Shown piece by piece: positions 1-6,353 of a stretch of DNA of 14,626 nucleotides (positions are counted from its first letter, which is position 1; every line of letters begins with the position of its first letter). The notes under the pieces were generated by a model that searched no databases, was not told the DNA's origin, and saw only the letters and a program-made list of their open reading frames with translations. Source of the DNA: CAYLSO01 sp964386525 (lineage in GTDB: Bacteria > Eisenbacteria > RBG-16-71-46 > DASYSL01); NCBI GenBank assembly GCA_964386525.1, contig CAYLSO010000059.1, forward strand, positions 1 through 14,626, in the 5' to 3' direction. The position numbers were made by a program, and so were the translations under genes.

Positions 1-196
1 CGGCGTCCAGGAGCCGGTGGCCTCGTGGGGCAACATGCTCACCGCCGCGCAGAGCGTGCGCGTGCTCACGTCGTACCCTTGGGTGCTGACGCCGGGCTTC
101 CTCATCTTCGTCACGGTCATGGCCTTCAACTTCCTCGGCGACGGACTCTCCGACGCCCTCAATCCGCGCACCTCCCGCGCGGGGAGGAGCGCGTGA
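1..196 (+). CDS. Dipeptide/oligopeptide ABC transporter permease, C-terminal fragment (DppC/OppC type)
   Basis: Only the last 64 codons are present; the gene begins upstream of the window and the first complete codon starts at base 2. The fragment reads WGNMLTAAQ, then a hydrophobic stretch (PWVLTPGFLIFVTVMAFNFL), then GDGLSDALNPR. This is the characteristic end of binding-protein-dependent permeases of the DppC/OppC family: the last transmembrane helix followed by a G-D-G-L-x-D-x-L-x-P-R tail. In the family, two such inner-membrane subunits form the translocation channel for peptides. The stop codon overlaps the GTG start of the following ATPase gene by four bases (GTGA at 193-196), which suggests translational coupling. 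The peptide or other substrate cannot be told from this fragment. Confidence 0.9.
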   Translation, partial: GVQEPVASWGNMLTAAQSVRVLTSYPWVLTPGFLIFVTVMAFNFLGDGLSDALNPRTSRAGRSA

Positions 197-1272
197 GCGG
201 CCGGGCGCCGCACCCCGCCCCCGGGAGCGGTCCCGGGAGCCTGCCCGCCGCGCCCGCCACCCAGCCCGTCCTCGAGGTGCGCGACCTCAAGACGCAGTTC
301 TTCACCGACGACGGCGTGGTCAAGGCGGTCAACGGCGTCTCCTTCCAGGTCTTCCCGGGCGAGACCCTGGGCCTGGTGGGGGAGTCGGGCTGCGGCAAGT
401 CGGTCACCGCGCTCTCCATCCTGCGGCTCATCCCCAGCCCGCCGGGGCGCATCGTGAGCGGCGAGATCCGCTACCGCGGCGAGGACCTGCTGCGGCTGCC
501 CGCCGGCGACATGCGCCGCATCCGGGGCAACGAGATCTCCATGGTCTTCCAGGAACCCATGACCTCGCTGAACCCGGTCTACACCTGCGGCGACCAGATC
601 GTGGAGGCCATCCGCCTGCACCAGGGGCTGGGCAAGCGCGCCGCGCGCGACCGCGCCATCGAGATGCTGCGCCTGGTGGGCATCCCGGCCCCCGAGCAGC
701 GCGTCGACGAATACCCGCACCAGCTCTCGGGCGGCATGCGCCAGCGGGTGATGATCGCCATGGCCCTGGCGTGCAGCCCGAGCGTGCTCATCGCCGACGA
801 GCCGACGACCGCCCTCGACGTCACCATCCAGGCGCAGATCCTCGAGCTGCTGCGGCGCCTGCAGACCGAGCTGGGCATGGCCCTGGTGCTCATCACGCAC
901 GACCTCGGCGTGGTGGCGGAGGTGGCCGACCACGTCGCCGTGATGTACGGCGGGCGCATCCAGGAGTACACCGACGCGGAGACGCTCTTCCGGCGCACCC
1001 TGCACCCGTACACCGGCGGGCTGCTGGCCTCGCTGCCCAAGCTCGGGCAGGCCGCCGAGCGCCTGCGGCCGATCCCCGGGGCGGTCCCGAGCCCCGCCGA
1101 GTTCCCGCACGGCTGCACCTTCCACCCGCGCTGCCACCTGGCGGCCGAGGAGTGCGCCTTCCGCGAGCCGGCGCTCGAGCGGATCGAGGAAGGACACCTC
1201 CTGCGCTGCCTGCACGGGGAGGGCATCCGGAGCGGCAAGCTCTCGCCGTTCCCCGGGGGGGATCACGCGTGA
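193..1272 (+). CDS. oppD: Oligopeptide/dipeptide ABC transporter ATP-binding protein (OppD/DppD type)
   Basis: A 359-residue ATPase from a GTG start at 193. I chose this start because it overlaps the permease stop (GTGA), although the frame is open further upstream. The protein has a 25-residue Pro/Gly/Ala-rich leader, Walker A GESGCGKS (about 63-70), Q-loop VFQEP (118-122), ABC signature LSGGMRQR (178-185), Walker B VLIADEP (198-204) and switch His in ITHD (234-237). The C-terminal oligopeptide-transporter domain carries four cysteines (C308, C314, C321, C339) in the GCTFHPRC arrangement; such clusters are conserved in OppD/DppD proteins and have been linked to an iron-sulfur cluster in a mycobacterial homologue. 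It should work as a heterodimer with the next gene product on the cytoplasmic face. Substrate class is inferred from family only. Confidence 0.93.
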   Translation: MSGRAPHPAPGSGPGSLPAAPATQPVLEVRDLKTQFFTDDGVVKAVNGVSFQVFPGETLGLVGESGCGKSVTALSILRLIPSPPGRIVSGEIRYRGEDLLRLPAGDMRRIRGNEISMVFQEPMTSLNPVYTCGDQIVEAIRLHQGLGKRAARDRAIEMLRLVGIPAPEQRVDEYPHQLSGGMRQRVMIAMALACSPSVLIADEPTTALDVTIQAQILELLRRLQTELGMALVLITHDLGVVAEVADHVAVMYGGRIQEYTDAETLFRRTLHPYTGGLLASLPKLGQAAERLRPIPGAVPSPAEFPHGCTFHPRCHLAAEECAFREPALERIEEGHLLRCLHGEGIRSGKLSPFPGGDHA

Positions 1273-2324
1273 GCCGCCGCCGCAAGCCCGGCGGCCCGGT
1301 CGGCGCCACGGCACCGGCCACCGACGCTGCGATCCCCGCCGCCGCGCCCCTGCTCGAGGTGCGCGACCTGGTGAAGCATTTCCCCATCCGCAAGGGGCTC
1401 TTCGGGCGCACCACCGGACAGGTGCGCGCCGTGGACGGCGTCTCGTTCACGCTGGCGCGCGGCGAGGTGCTCGGGCTGGTGGGAGAGTCGGGCTGCGGCA
1501 AGACCACCACCGGGCGGGCGATCCTGCGGCTCATCGAGCCCACCTCCGGCTCCGTGCGCTTCGCCGGCCGCGAGATCCTCGGCCTGCCGCGCCGCGAGAT
1601 GCGGGCCCTGCGCCGCCGCATGCAGATCATCTTCCAGGACCCGTACTCGTCGCTGAACCCGCGCCACACCGTCGGCTCGATCGTCGGCGAAGCCCTGGCC
1701 ATCCACCACCTGGCCAAGGGCCGCGAGGCCAAGGAGCGCGTCGCCGAACTGCTGCGCCTGGTGGGACTGGCGCCCGAGCACGCGCGCCGCTACCCGCACG
1801 AGTTCTCCGGCGGACAGCGCCAGCGCATCGGGGTGGCGCGCGCCCTGGCGGTGGACCCGCAGTTGATCGTCGCCGACGAGCCGGTCTCGGCGCTCGACGT
1901 GTCGATCCAAGCCCAGGTGCTCAACCTGCTCCAGGACCTGCGCGAGCGGCTGTCGCTCACCTACCTGTTCATCGCCCACGACCTCTCCGTGGTCGAGCAC
2001 ATCTCCGACCGCGTGGCCGTGATGTATCTCGGCAAGATCGTCGAGCTGGCCCCGAGCCGTATCCTGTATGCTGGCGCCCGGCACCCGTACACGCAGGCGC
2101 TGTTGTCGGCGATCCCCGAGCCCCGGCCGGGGGCGCGCCGCTCGCGCATCGTGCTCACGGGCGACGTGCCGAGTCCGGCGTGCCCGCCCGCGGGCTGCCG
2201 CTTCCACCCACGCTGCCGCCTGGCGGACGGCGATCGCTGCGCGCGCGAAGCGCCCCAGCTGCGCCAGATCGCCCCCGGACACTGGGCGGCGTGCCATCAC
2301 GCGGAGACGAGCCGACTCGCATGA
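1269..2324 (+). CDS. oppF: Oligopeptide/dipeptide ABC transporter ATP-binding protein (OppF/DppF type)
   Basis: A 351-residue ATPase starting at GTG 1269, four bases inside oppD (GTGA). Motifs are Walker A GESGCGKTT (about 72-80), Q-loop IFQDPYSSLNPR (121-132, typical of the DppF/OppF branch), signature FSGGQRQR (179-186), Walker B LIVADEP (199-205) and AHD switch (236-238). The C-terminal domain again has the cysteine set CRFHPRC plus later cysteines. An Ala/Pro-rich stretch of about 27 residues precedes the ATPase core. It pairs with OppD to drive peptide import. The stop overlaps the ATG of gpmI (ATGA, 2321-2324), so the transporter genes and a glycolytic gene are translationally linked here, an unusual partnership. 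Confidence 0.93.
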   Translation: MSRRRKPGGPVGATAPATDAAIPAAAPLLEVRDLVKHFPIRKGLFGRTTGQVRAVDGVSFTLARGEVLGLVGESGCGKTTTGRAILRLIEPTSGSVRFAGREILGLPRREMRALRRRMQIIFQDPYSSLNPRHTVGSIVGEALAIHHLAKGREAKERVAELLRLVGLAPEHARRYPHEFSGGQRQRIGVARALAVDPQLIVADEPVSALDVSIQAQVLNLLQDLRERLSLTYLFIAHDLSVVEHISDRVAVMYLGKIVELAPSRILYAGARHPYTQALLSAIPEPRPGARRSRIVLTGDVPSPACPPAGCRFHPRCRLADGDRCAREAPQLRQIAPGHWAACHHAETSRLA

Positions 2325-3898
2325 CGACCCCGACGCTGCCCGACCGCTGGCCCATCGTGCTGTGCATCCTCGACGGTTTCGGCCTGGCCCCGCCCGGGCC
2401 GCACAACGCCGTCAGCGTGGCCCGCACCCCCAACTGGAGCGGCTGGTGGGGGGGACCCTCCTGCGCCAAGCTCTCCGCCTCGGGCGAGGACGTCGGGCTG
2501 CCGCCCGGCCAGTTCGGCAACTCGGAGGTCGGCCACCTGAACCTCGGCGCCGGCCGCATCGTCTACCAGGACATCCTGGCGGTGGCCCGCGCCATCCGCG
2601 ACGGCTCGTTCTACGACAACCCGGCGCTCGGCGGACTGTTCGACCACCTGGCCCGCACCGGTGGCCGCCTGCACCTGCTGGGGCTGGTCTCCGACGGCGG
2701 CGTGCACAGCCACATCGACCACCTGCGCGGCTACCTGGAGATGGCCCGCCGGCGCGGCGTGGACCGCGTCTTCCTGCACGCCTTCCTCGACGGCCGCGAC
2801 ACGCCGCCGCGCTCCGCGCCGCGGTACGCCGATGCGGTCGAGGCACTCTTCGCCGAGTACGGCCGCGGCCGCGTAGCCACGGTCACGGGCCGCTACTACG
2901 CCATGGACCGCGACCAGCGCTGGGAGCGCACAGAGCTGGCCTACCAGGGGCTGGTGCGCGGCGAGGGGTACGCGGCGGGCAGCTTCCGCGAGGCGCTCGA
3001 GCAGGCCTACGCGCGCGGCGAGGACGACGAGTTCGTCAAGCCGACCGTGATCCGCGACGCCGCCGGCGCCCCGTTGGCCCTGGTGGCGAGCGGCGACGGT
3101 TGCGCCAACTTCAACTTCCGCCCCGACCGCGCCCGCCAGATCACGCGCGCGCTGGCCCTCGACGACTGCCCCTTCGCGCGCCCCGACCGGCCGCGCGACC
3201 TCGGCTACGTCTGCCTCACGCAGTACCAGACCGCGTTCGCTCTGCCGGCCATATTCCCGCCCAAGCGGGTCACCGACACCCTCGGCGAGGTCTACGCGCG
3301 CCGCGGCCTGCGCCAGCTGCGCTTGGCCGAGACGGAGAAGTACGCGCACGTCACCTACTTCTTCTCCGGCGGCGTCGAGGAGCCCCTGGCGGGGGAGGAC
3401 CGCGTCCTCATCCCGTCGCGCCAGGACGTGGCGACCTACGACCTGGCGCCCGAGATGAGCGCCGACGGCGTCACCGAGGCCTTCGAGCGCGAGCTCGCCC
3501 GGCGCCGCCACCAGCTGATCGTGATGAACTACGCCAACGCCGACATGGTGGGGCACTCGGGCGGGCTGGCGGCCACGGTGCGCGCCATCGAGGTCGTCGA
3601 CGAGTGTCTGGGGCGGGTGGCGCGCGCCGTGCAGGAGCAGGAGGGGATCCTGCTCGTCACCTCCGACCACGGCAACGCCGAGCGGACCTGGGACGAGGAG
3701 AACGGCTGCCCGCACACGGCGCACACCGACGACCTGGTGCCGCTCGTGATCCTCGGACAGCCCGGGGAGCGGTGGGGCGTGGCCGACGGCATCCTGGCCG
3801 ACATCGCGCCCACCATCCTGCGTCTGGCCGGGCTGCCGGTCCCGGAGGCCATGACCGGCCGCGACCTCACGGCCCCCGCCGCGCCCTCCGTCGGATGA
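2321..3898 (+). CDS. gpmI: 2,3-bisphosphoglycerate-independent phosphoglycerate mutase
   Basis: A 525-residue protein of normal family length (about 510-530). It interconverts 3-phosphoglycerate and 2-phosphoglycerate in glycolysis and gluconeogenesis by way of a phosphoserine intermediate and two divalent metal ions. The N-terminal metal motif is ILDGFG (D18). The nucleophile is in GNSEVGH (S68), followed by NLGAGR. Substrate-domain motifs include SDGGVHSH, DGRDTPP, GRYYAMDRD, NFRPDRARQ and EKYAHVTYFFSGG. The C-terminal metal motifs are NYANADMVGH, SDHGNAE and HTAHTDDLVP. All expected catalytic residues appear present. The start ATG 2321 lies inside the oppF stop. A frame upstream of 2321 is open but belongs to the oppF overlap, so I reject a longer protein. 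About 600 bases without a gene follow. Confidence 0.97.
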   Translation: MTTPTLPDRWPIVLCILDGFGLAPPGPHNAVSVARTPNWSGWWGGPSCAKLSASGEDVGLPPGQFGNSEVGHLNLGAGRIVYQDILAVARAIRDGSFYDNPALGGLFDHLARTGGRLHLLGLVSDGGVHSHIDHLRGYLEMARRRGVDRVFLHAFLDGRDTPPRSAPRYADAVEALFAEYGRGRVATVTGRYYAMDRDQRWERTELAYQGLVRGEGYAAGSFREALEQAYARGEDDEFVKPTVIRDAAGAPLALVASGDGCANFNFRPDRARQITRALALDDCPFARPDRPRDLGYVCLTQYQTAFALPAIFPPKRVTDTLGEVYARRGLRQLRLAETEKYAHVTYFFSGGVEEPLAGEDRVLIPSRQDVATYDLAPEMSADGVTEAFERELARRRHQLIVMNYANADMVGHSGGLAATVRAIEVVDECLGRVARAVQEQEGILLVTSDHGNAERTWDEENGCPHTAHTDDLVPLVILGQPGERWGVADGILADIAPTILRLAGLPVPEAMTGRDLTAPAAPSVG

Positions 3899-4100
3899 GG
3901 CGGCGGATCGGCGTCGCGGAGTAGACTCTCCGAGGCAGCTCCGCGGTCCGGCTCCGCGGGCCCGATCCCCGCGCCAGGCCACCCACGAGCGCGGGAATTC
4001 CCCCAAACGGCGGCACTCTCGCGGCTACCCGGACCGTGTTCCCGCCGGCCGAGCGCCGCATCCTCCCATCCGCGACCCACAGCGAATCGCATGCCGCGCA

Positions 4101-4112
4101 GCGCCTTGGCGC
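4101..4112. promoter_or_regulatory. Palindrome upstream of the sigma-54 site (possible activator site)
   Basis: GCGCCTTGGCGC is a perfect five-base inverted repeat around TT, nested in a wider imperfect repeat (GCAGCG at 4099-4104 with CGCTGC at 4115-4120). It lies about 70 bases upstream of the predicted sigma-54 start point, within the range where enhancer-binding activators sit. GC-rich palindromes arise often by chance in such DNA, so this is only a candidate. Confidence 0.25.
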
Positions 4113-4148
4113 GCCGCTGCCGTCCCCGTCCCGTGCCGTCCCGGAGCG

Positions 4149-4163
4149 TGGCACGCCGGTTGC
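4149..4163 (+). promoter_or_regulatory. Sigma-54 (RpoN)-type promoter
   Basis: TGGCACG, four bases, then TTGC: the -24 GG (4150-4151) and -12 GC (4162-4163) are separated by exactly ten bases, as required for sigma-54 RNA polymerase. Every position of the TGGCACG-N4-TTGC core matches. Transcription would start near 4174-4176 and run toward the shell genes through a leader of about 325 nt. Family knowledge says such promoters need an AAA+ activator bound upstream; no activator gene is in the window. A chance match in GC-rich DNA is possible but unlikely to be this exact directly upstream of an operon. Confidence 0.65.
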
Positions 4164-4202
4164 GTTAGCACGTCTGCGAACGCGCGGGGCTGCAGGCCCT
4201 GC

Positions 4203-4320
4203 GGAACCAAAGGACGAAGTTCCCTGACGTGCCCGTGCTTCGCTGAGTCGTGGACTTATCCCCGAACGCCTCGACGCGGAGTTTCACGGAACTTGGCACA
4301 CGGCAAGGCCGGGGAACTTC
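4203..4320 (+). promoter_or_regulatory. Leader segment with competing inverted repeats
   Basis: A single GAAGTTCC (4216-4223) can pair with three partners in the predicted sigma-54 transcript: GGAAC at 4203-4207 (five pairs, 11-nt loop), GGAACTT at 4288-4294 (seven pairs) and GGAACTTC at 4313-4320 (eight pairs). These pairings exclude each other, which is the layout expected of a switching leader RNA. I do not recognise a known riboswitch class here. Confidence 0.3.
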
Positions 4321-4330
4321 TCCCTCTTGC

Positions 4331-4358
4331 AAGGGGGTGGCCGCAAGGCCGCCCCCTT
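4331..4358 (+). promoter_or_regulatory. Strong stem-loop with GCAA tetraloop (possible attenuator or terminator)
   Basis: AAGGGGGTGGCC (4331-4342) and GGCCGCCCCCTT (4347-4358) form a 12-bp stem with one T-G wobble, closed by GCAA, a GNRA tetraloop. The downstream sequence is CGAGTTTCT then a C-run, so the T-tract expected of an intrinsic terminator is weak. It sits between the two predicted promoters, so it could terminate or attenuate the sigma-54 transcript, protect a processed end, or be part of a structured RNA. The fold is clear; its role is inferred. Confidence 0.6.
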
Positions 4359-4374
4359 CGAGTTTCTCCCCCCG

Positions 4375-4405
4375 AGGCCGGGCGGTCCACCGGCCTTCCC
4401 GGCCT
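4375..4405. repeat. Inverted repeat just upstream of the sigma-70 promoter
   Basis: AGGCCGGG (4375-4382) and CCCGGCCT (4398-4405) are perfect complements around 15 bases that contain a smaller repeat CGGT/ACCG (4383-4386, 4389-4392). An alternative pairing of GGCCGG (4376-4381) with CCGGCC (4390-4395) is also possible. A palindrome AACGCGTT (4407-4414) follows and abuts the -35 box. Either could be an operator for the shell operon or a transcript hairpin. Confidence 0.4.
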
Positions 4406-4416
4406 AAACGCGTTCA

Positions 4417-4445
4417 TTGACCCACACTTGCCCTTCTGTTAGCGT
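4417..4445 (+). promoter_or_regulatory. Sigma-70 extended -10 promoter for the shell operon
   Basis: The -35 box is TTGACC (4417-4422, five of six consensus bases). It is followed by a 17-base spacer and -10 box TAGCGT (4440-4445), preceded by TG at 4437-4438 in the extended -10 position. The -10 box matches only three of six consensus bases, but spacing and the TG support it. This is also a local dip in GC content. The start would be near 4452, giving a leader of about 47 nt before the GTG at 4499. Confidence 0.5.
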
Positions 4446-4486
4446 CCCGCCGCAAGCCTAGCCCGCCGCGGGGATCGCCCCCCGAT

Positions 4487-4493
4487 AAGGAGG
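4487..4493 (+). promoter_or_regulatory. Ribosome binding site fixing the GTG start of the first shell gene
   Basis: AAGGAGG is a full Shine-Dalgarno match, five bases before GTG 4499. It settles the non-ATG start and implies strong initiation. Confidence 0.85.
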
Positions 4494-4498
4494 CCGGA

Positions 4499-4771
4499 GT
4501 GCGGGGACAAGCCCTCGGGATGGTGGAGACTCGAGGCTTCACCGCCATGATCGAGGCGGCGGACGCCATGACCAAGACCGCCGCCGTCACGCTGACCAAG
4601 TGGGTGCAGGTCGAGCCCGCCCTGTGCACCGCCGTGGTGCGCGGCGACGTGGGCGCGGTGACCGCCGCCGTCGAGGCGGGGGCCCGCGCCGCACAGCGCG
4701 TCGGCGAGGTGGTGTGCACGCACGTGATCCCCTTGCCCTGGGATTCGCTCGAGGATCCGCTCCTCAAGTAG
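4499..4771 (+). CDS. BMC-H shell hexamer protein with atypical pore loop
   Basis: A 90-residue single Pfam-BMC-domain protein (the CcmK/PduA/EutM family), which normally assembles into flat hexamers in microcompartment shells. The fold signature is clear: ALGMVETRGFTAMIEAADAM at 5-24, VVRGDVGAV at 46-54, and VGEVVCTHVIP at 68-78. It aligns without gaps to the next gene. At the pore, where that neighbour has KIGGGYV, this protein has QVEPALC (37-43), so the usual glycine-rich, often cationic pore is replaced by a Gln-Glu-Pro segment, with Cys43 close by. The tail ends SLEDPLLK. It is preceded by a strong AAGGAGG and starts at GTG. The different pore suggests a different permeant or a gating or metal-binding role, which is an inference. 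Confidence 0.95.
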   Translation: MRGQALGMVETRGFTAMIEAADAMTKTAAVTLTKWVQVEPALCTAVVRGDVGAVTAAVEAGARAAQRVGEVVCTHVIPLPWDSLEDPLLK

Positions 4772-4790
4772 GAGCGGCTGGGAGGACGGA

Positions 4791-5087
4791 ATGGAAGAAG
4801 CCCTCGGACTCATCGAGACGCGCGGCTTCGTGGCCATGGTCGAGGCCTCCGACGCCATGGTGAAGGCCGCCAAGGTGCGGCTCATCGGCTACGAGAAGAT
4901 CGGCGGCGGCTACGTCACCACAGTGGTCCGCGGCGACGTCGCGGCGGTGCGCGCCGCGACCGAGGCGGGCTCCATGGCGGCCGCCAAGGTGGGGGAGGTC
5001 ATCTCCGTCCACGTCATCCCGCGCCCGCACCCGAGCCTGGAGGACGTCCTGCCGATCGGGCGCTCCGACGGCAAGAAGGGCGCCTAG
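4791..5087 (+). CDS. BMC-H shell hexamer protein (canonical KIGGG pore)
   Basis: A 98-residue single-BMC-domain protein. It reads EALGLIETRGFVAMVEASDA at the N-terminus, then MVKAAKVRL, LIGYEKIGGGY with the pore loop KIGGG (36-40), VVRGDVAAVRAAT and HVIPRPH. This is close to classical CcmK/PduA/EutM proteins and, from memory, very close to the major Haliangium ochraceum BMC-H. It is likely the main facet protein: it is the only shell gene with both an ATG start and a good Shine-Dalgarno (GGAGG 4781-4785, five bases before 4791), implying the highest expression of the set. The C-terminal 15 residues after the domain (LPIGRSDGKKGA region) are hydrophilic and probably disordered. Confidence 0.97.
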   Translation: MEEALGLIETRGFVAMVEASDAMVKAAKVRLIGYEKIGGGYVTTVVRGDVAAVRAATEAGSMAAAKVGEVISVHVIPRPHPSLEDVLPIGRSDGKKGA

Positions 5088-5096
5088 GGAAAGCCA

Positions 5097-5405
5097 GTGA
5101 TCCTCGCCGAGGTCGTGGGCACGGTGGTCTCCACCCGCAAGGACTCCGGACTCGTCGGGTTCAAGCTGCTGCTCACGCGCGAAGTCGACCTCACCTTCAA
5201 GCCCACCGGCTCGATGCTGGTCGCGGCCGACGCGGTGGGGGCCGGCCTCGGCGAGATCGTGCTGGTGGCGAGCGGCTCGAGCGCGCGCCTCACTGAGGTG
5301 ACCAGGGACCGCCCCGTGGACGCCGTCATCGCCGGCATCGTGGACAGCGTGGAGGCCCGCGGCGAGACCATCTACCAGAAGAGCGCCGGCGCCGAGGTCG
5401 CCTGA
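5097..5405 (+). CDS. BMC-P shell pentamer protein (EutN/CcmL family), first copy
   Basis: A 102-residue EutN/CcmL-type protein; these form pentamers that close the vertices of microcompartment shells. It begins MILAEVVGTVVSTRKDSGLVGFKLLL (GTG start at 5097), the usual first strands and loop of the family. It continues with LVAADAVGAGLGEIVLVASGSSAR, the core turn and the conserved G-S-S-A-R, and ends with PVDAVIAGIVDSV. The tail after this (EARGETIYQKSAGAEVA) is longer than usual. The upstream ribosome site is weak (GGGAAAG right after the previous stop). It is the best match to the family consensus among the three pentamer genes here. Confidence 0.95.
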   Translation: MILAEVVGTVVSTRKDSGLVGFKLLLTREVDLTFKPTGSMLVAADAVGAGLGEIVLVASGSSARLTEVTRDRPVDAVIAGIVDSVEARGETIYQKSAGAEVA

Positions 5406-5406
5406 C

Positions 5407-6036
5407 ATGGCGCCCCGCCCTCTCGTGACCCGTCCGCCGCGCCCCGCCGGGCTGCGCGCCGCCGGCGTCCCCCTGGAGGCGCGGCCGCTGCCCGAGCTCG
5501 AGGCTCTGGCCGTGGTCGAGACCGACTCCGTGGCCAGCGGCGTGGTGGTCGCCGACGGCGTCCTCAAGATGGCGCCGGTGGAGCTCGTCTTCGCCGGCGA
5601 GGTGAGCCCCGGCAAGTTCGTGGTGCTGTTCGGCGGGGAGGTGGGGGCGACCCGAGCCGCCCACGGCCGCGGCGTCGAGCTGGCGGGCGCGCATCGCGTG
5701 GACGATCTGCTGCTGCCGCAGATCCACCCCGGCGTGCTGCCGGCCGTCGAGGACCGCGTCGGCGCCGGCGAGGACGATGCGCTCGGGACCCTGGAGACCG
5801 CGACGGTGGCCGCCACCGTGCTGGTGGCCGACCGGGCCGCCAAGACGGCGCGGGTCACGCTGCGGCGCATCCGCTTGGCCCAGGGCCTGGGCGGCAAGGG
5901 TTACGTCTATCTCACCGGGTCCGTGCACGACGTCGAGGCCGCCGTGGCCGCCGGCCGCTCCGCCGCCGGCCCGCGCCTGGCCGACTGGTCGATCGTGGCC
6001 CGGCTGCACGCCGACGCCCGGGCGCAGATCCTGTAG
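5407..6036 (+). CDS. BMC-T shell trimer protein (tandem BMC domains)
   Basis: A 209-residue protein with two BMC domains, which should form pseudohexameric trimers. Domain one runs about 33-115 (ALAVVETDSVASGVVVADG, KMAPVELVFAGEVSPGKFVV). Domain two runs about 125-205 (ALGTLETATVAATVLVADRA, KTARVTLRRIRLAQGLGGKG, YLTGSVHDVEAAVAAG). The pore loops are GEVSPGKF (64-71) and GLGGKG (160-165). The linker includes LLLPQIHPGVLPAVE. This resembles, from memory, the single-layer BMC-T1 of Haliangium ochraceum more than PduB or EutL. A Pro/Arg-rich leader of about 30 residues comes before the first domain. It starts one base after the stop of the previous gene, so translation is probably coupled. Such trimers are often thought to pass larger metabolites. 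Confidence 0.93.
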   Translation: MAPRPLVTRPPRPAGLRAAGVPLEARPLPELEALAVVETDSVASGVVVADGVLKMAPVELVFAGEVSPGKFVVLFGGEVGATRAAHGRGVELAGAHRVDDLLLPQIHPGVLPAVEDRVGAGEDDALGTLETATVAATVLVADRAAKTARVTLRRIRLAQGLGGKGYVYLTGSVHDVEAAVAAGRSAAGPRLADWSIVARLHADARAQIL

Positions 6037-6051
6037 GCGCGGGAGGCTGCG

Positions 6052-6333
6052 TTGCACCTGGGCGAGGTGATCGGCACGGTCGTGTGCACGCGCAAGGTGC
6101 CCGCCTGGACCGGGCAGCGACTGCGCCTGGTGCAGCCGATCGCGAGCGACGGGCGCCCGAACGGCAAACCGGTGGTCGCCCTCGACGTGGTTTCCGCCGA
6201 CGCCGGGCAGCGCGTATTCTTCGTGCGCAGCCGGGAGGCCGCGCAGGCCATCGAGAACGCTTTCAACCCCGCCGACGCGGCGATCCTCGTGCTGGTGGAC
6301 CGCCTCGAGGGCGGGGGGGGCGCGGGCCGCTAG
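6052..6333 (+). CDS. BMC-P shell pentamer protein (EutN/CcmL family), second copy
   Basis: A 93-residue EutN/CcmL-type protein. The TTG start at 6052 is supported by GGGAGG (6041-6046) five bases upstream and by the family-typical opening LGEVIGTVVCTRKVPAWTGQ. The core VVALDVVSADAGQRVFFV and end ADAAILVLVDRLE fit the fold, though the usual G-S-S-A-R turn is replaced by RSREAAQA and the final strand is divergent. The C-terminus is EGGGGAGR, encoded by a run of eight G at 6313-6320. A one-base slip there would enter the frame of the next gene and fuse the two pentamer domains (see findings). Confidence 0.92.
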   Translation: MHLGEVIGTVVCTRKVPAWTGQRLRLVQPIASDGRPNGKPVVALDVVSADAGQRVFFVRSREAAQAIENAFNPADAAILVLVDRLEGGGGAGR

Positions 6334-6353
6334 CGGCCCGCCGGAGCCGTCGG

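Larger units (their letters stand above)
3899..4498 (+). other. Long non-coding region upstream of the shell operon
   Basis: This is the only stretch of the window longer than 300 bases without a credible gene. Short open frames here have no recognisable motifs or ribosome binding sites. It holds a small inverted repeat just after gpmI (CGGAG 3917-3921 with CTCCG 3928-3932), which lacks a T-run, a palindrome GCGCCTTGGCGC (4101-4112), a sigma-54-type promoter (4149-4163), leader repeats (4203-4320), a strong hairpin (4331-4358), a second inverted repeat (4375-4405), and a sigma-70-type promoter (4417-4445). The size and density of signals fit a regulatory region for the microcompartment genes. 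No T-rich intrinsic terminator for gpmI is visible. Confidence 0.7.

Noticed and set aside
3917..3932. Intrinsic terminator after gpmI
   Set aside because: The stem is only five base pairs and no T-run follows.
2297..4006. 569-codon antisense frame opposite gpmI
   Set aside because: It is a mirror of the strong gpmI coding sequence in high-GC DNA and has no domain signature.
4036..4227. 63-codon open frame (GTG start) between gpmI and the shell operon
   Set aside because: No ribosome site, no recognisable motifs, overlaps the sigma-54-type promoter, and GC-rich DNA gives such frames by chance.
4294..4299. Second TGGCAC that could be a sigma-54 -24 element
   Set aside because: Ten bases after GG there is GG rather than GC, so the -12 element is missing.
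4100..4480. Known riboswitch or tRNA-like element in the non-coding region
   Set aside because: I looked for cobalamin, c-di-GMP, TPP and SAM consensus elements and for tRNA features and saw none. A covariance-model search (Rfam) would decide.
6084..6353. Upstream extension of the third BMC-P frame
   Set aside because: It lies inside the second BMC-P in another frame and is Arg-rich; the family start begins at TTG 6354 with its own ribosome site. Kept only as a possible frameshift product.
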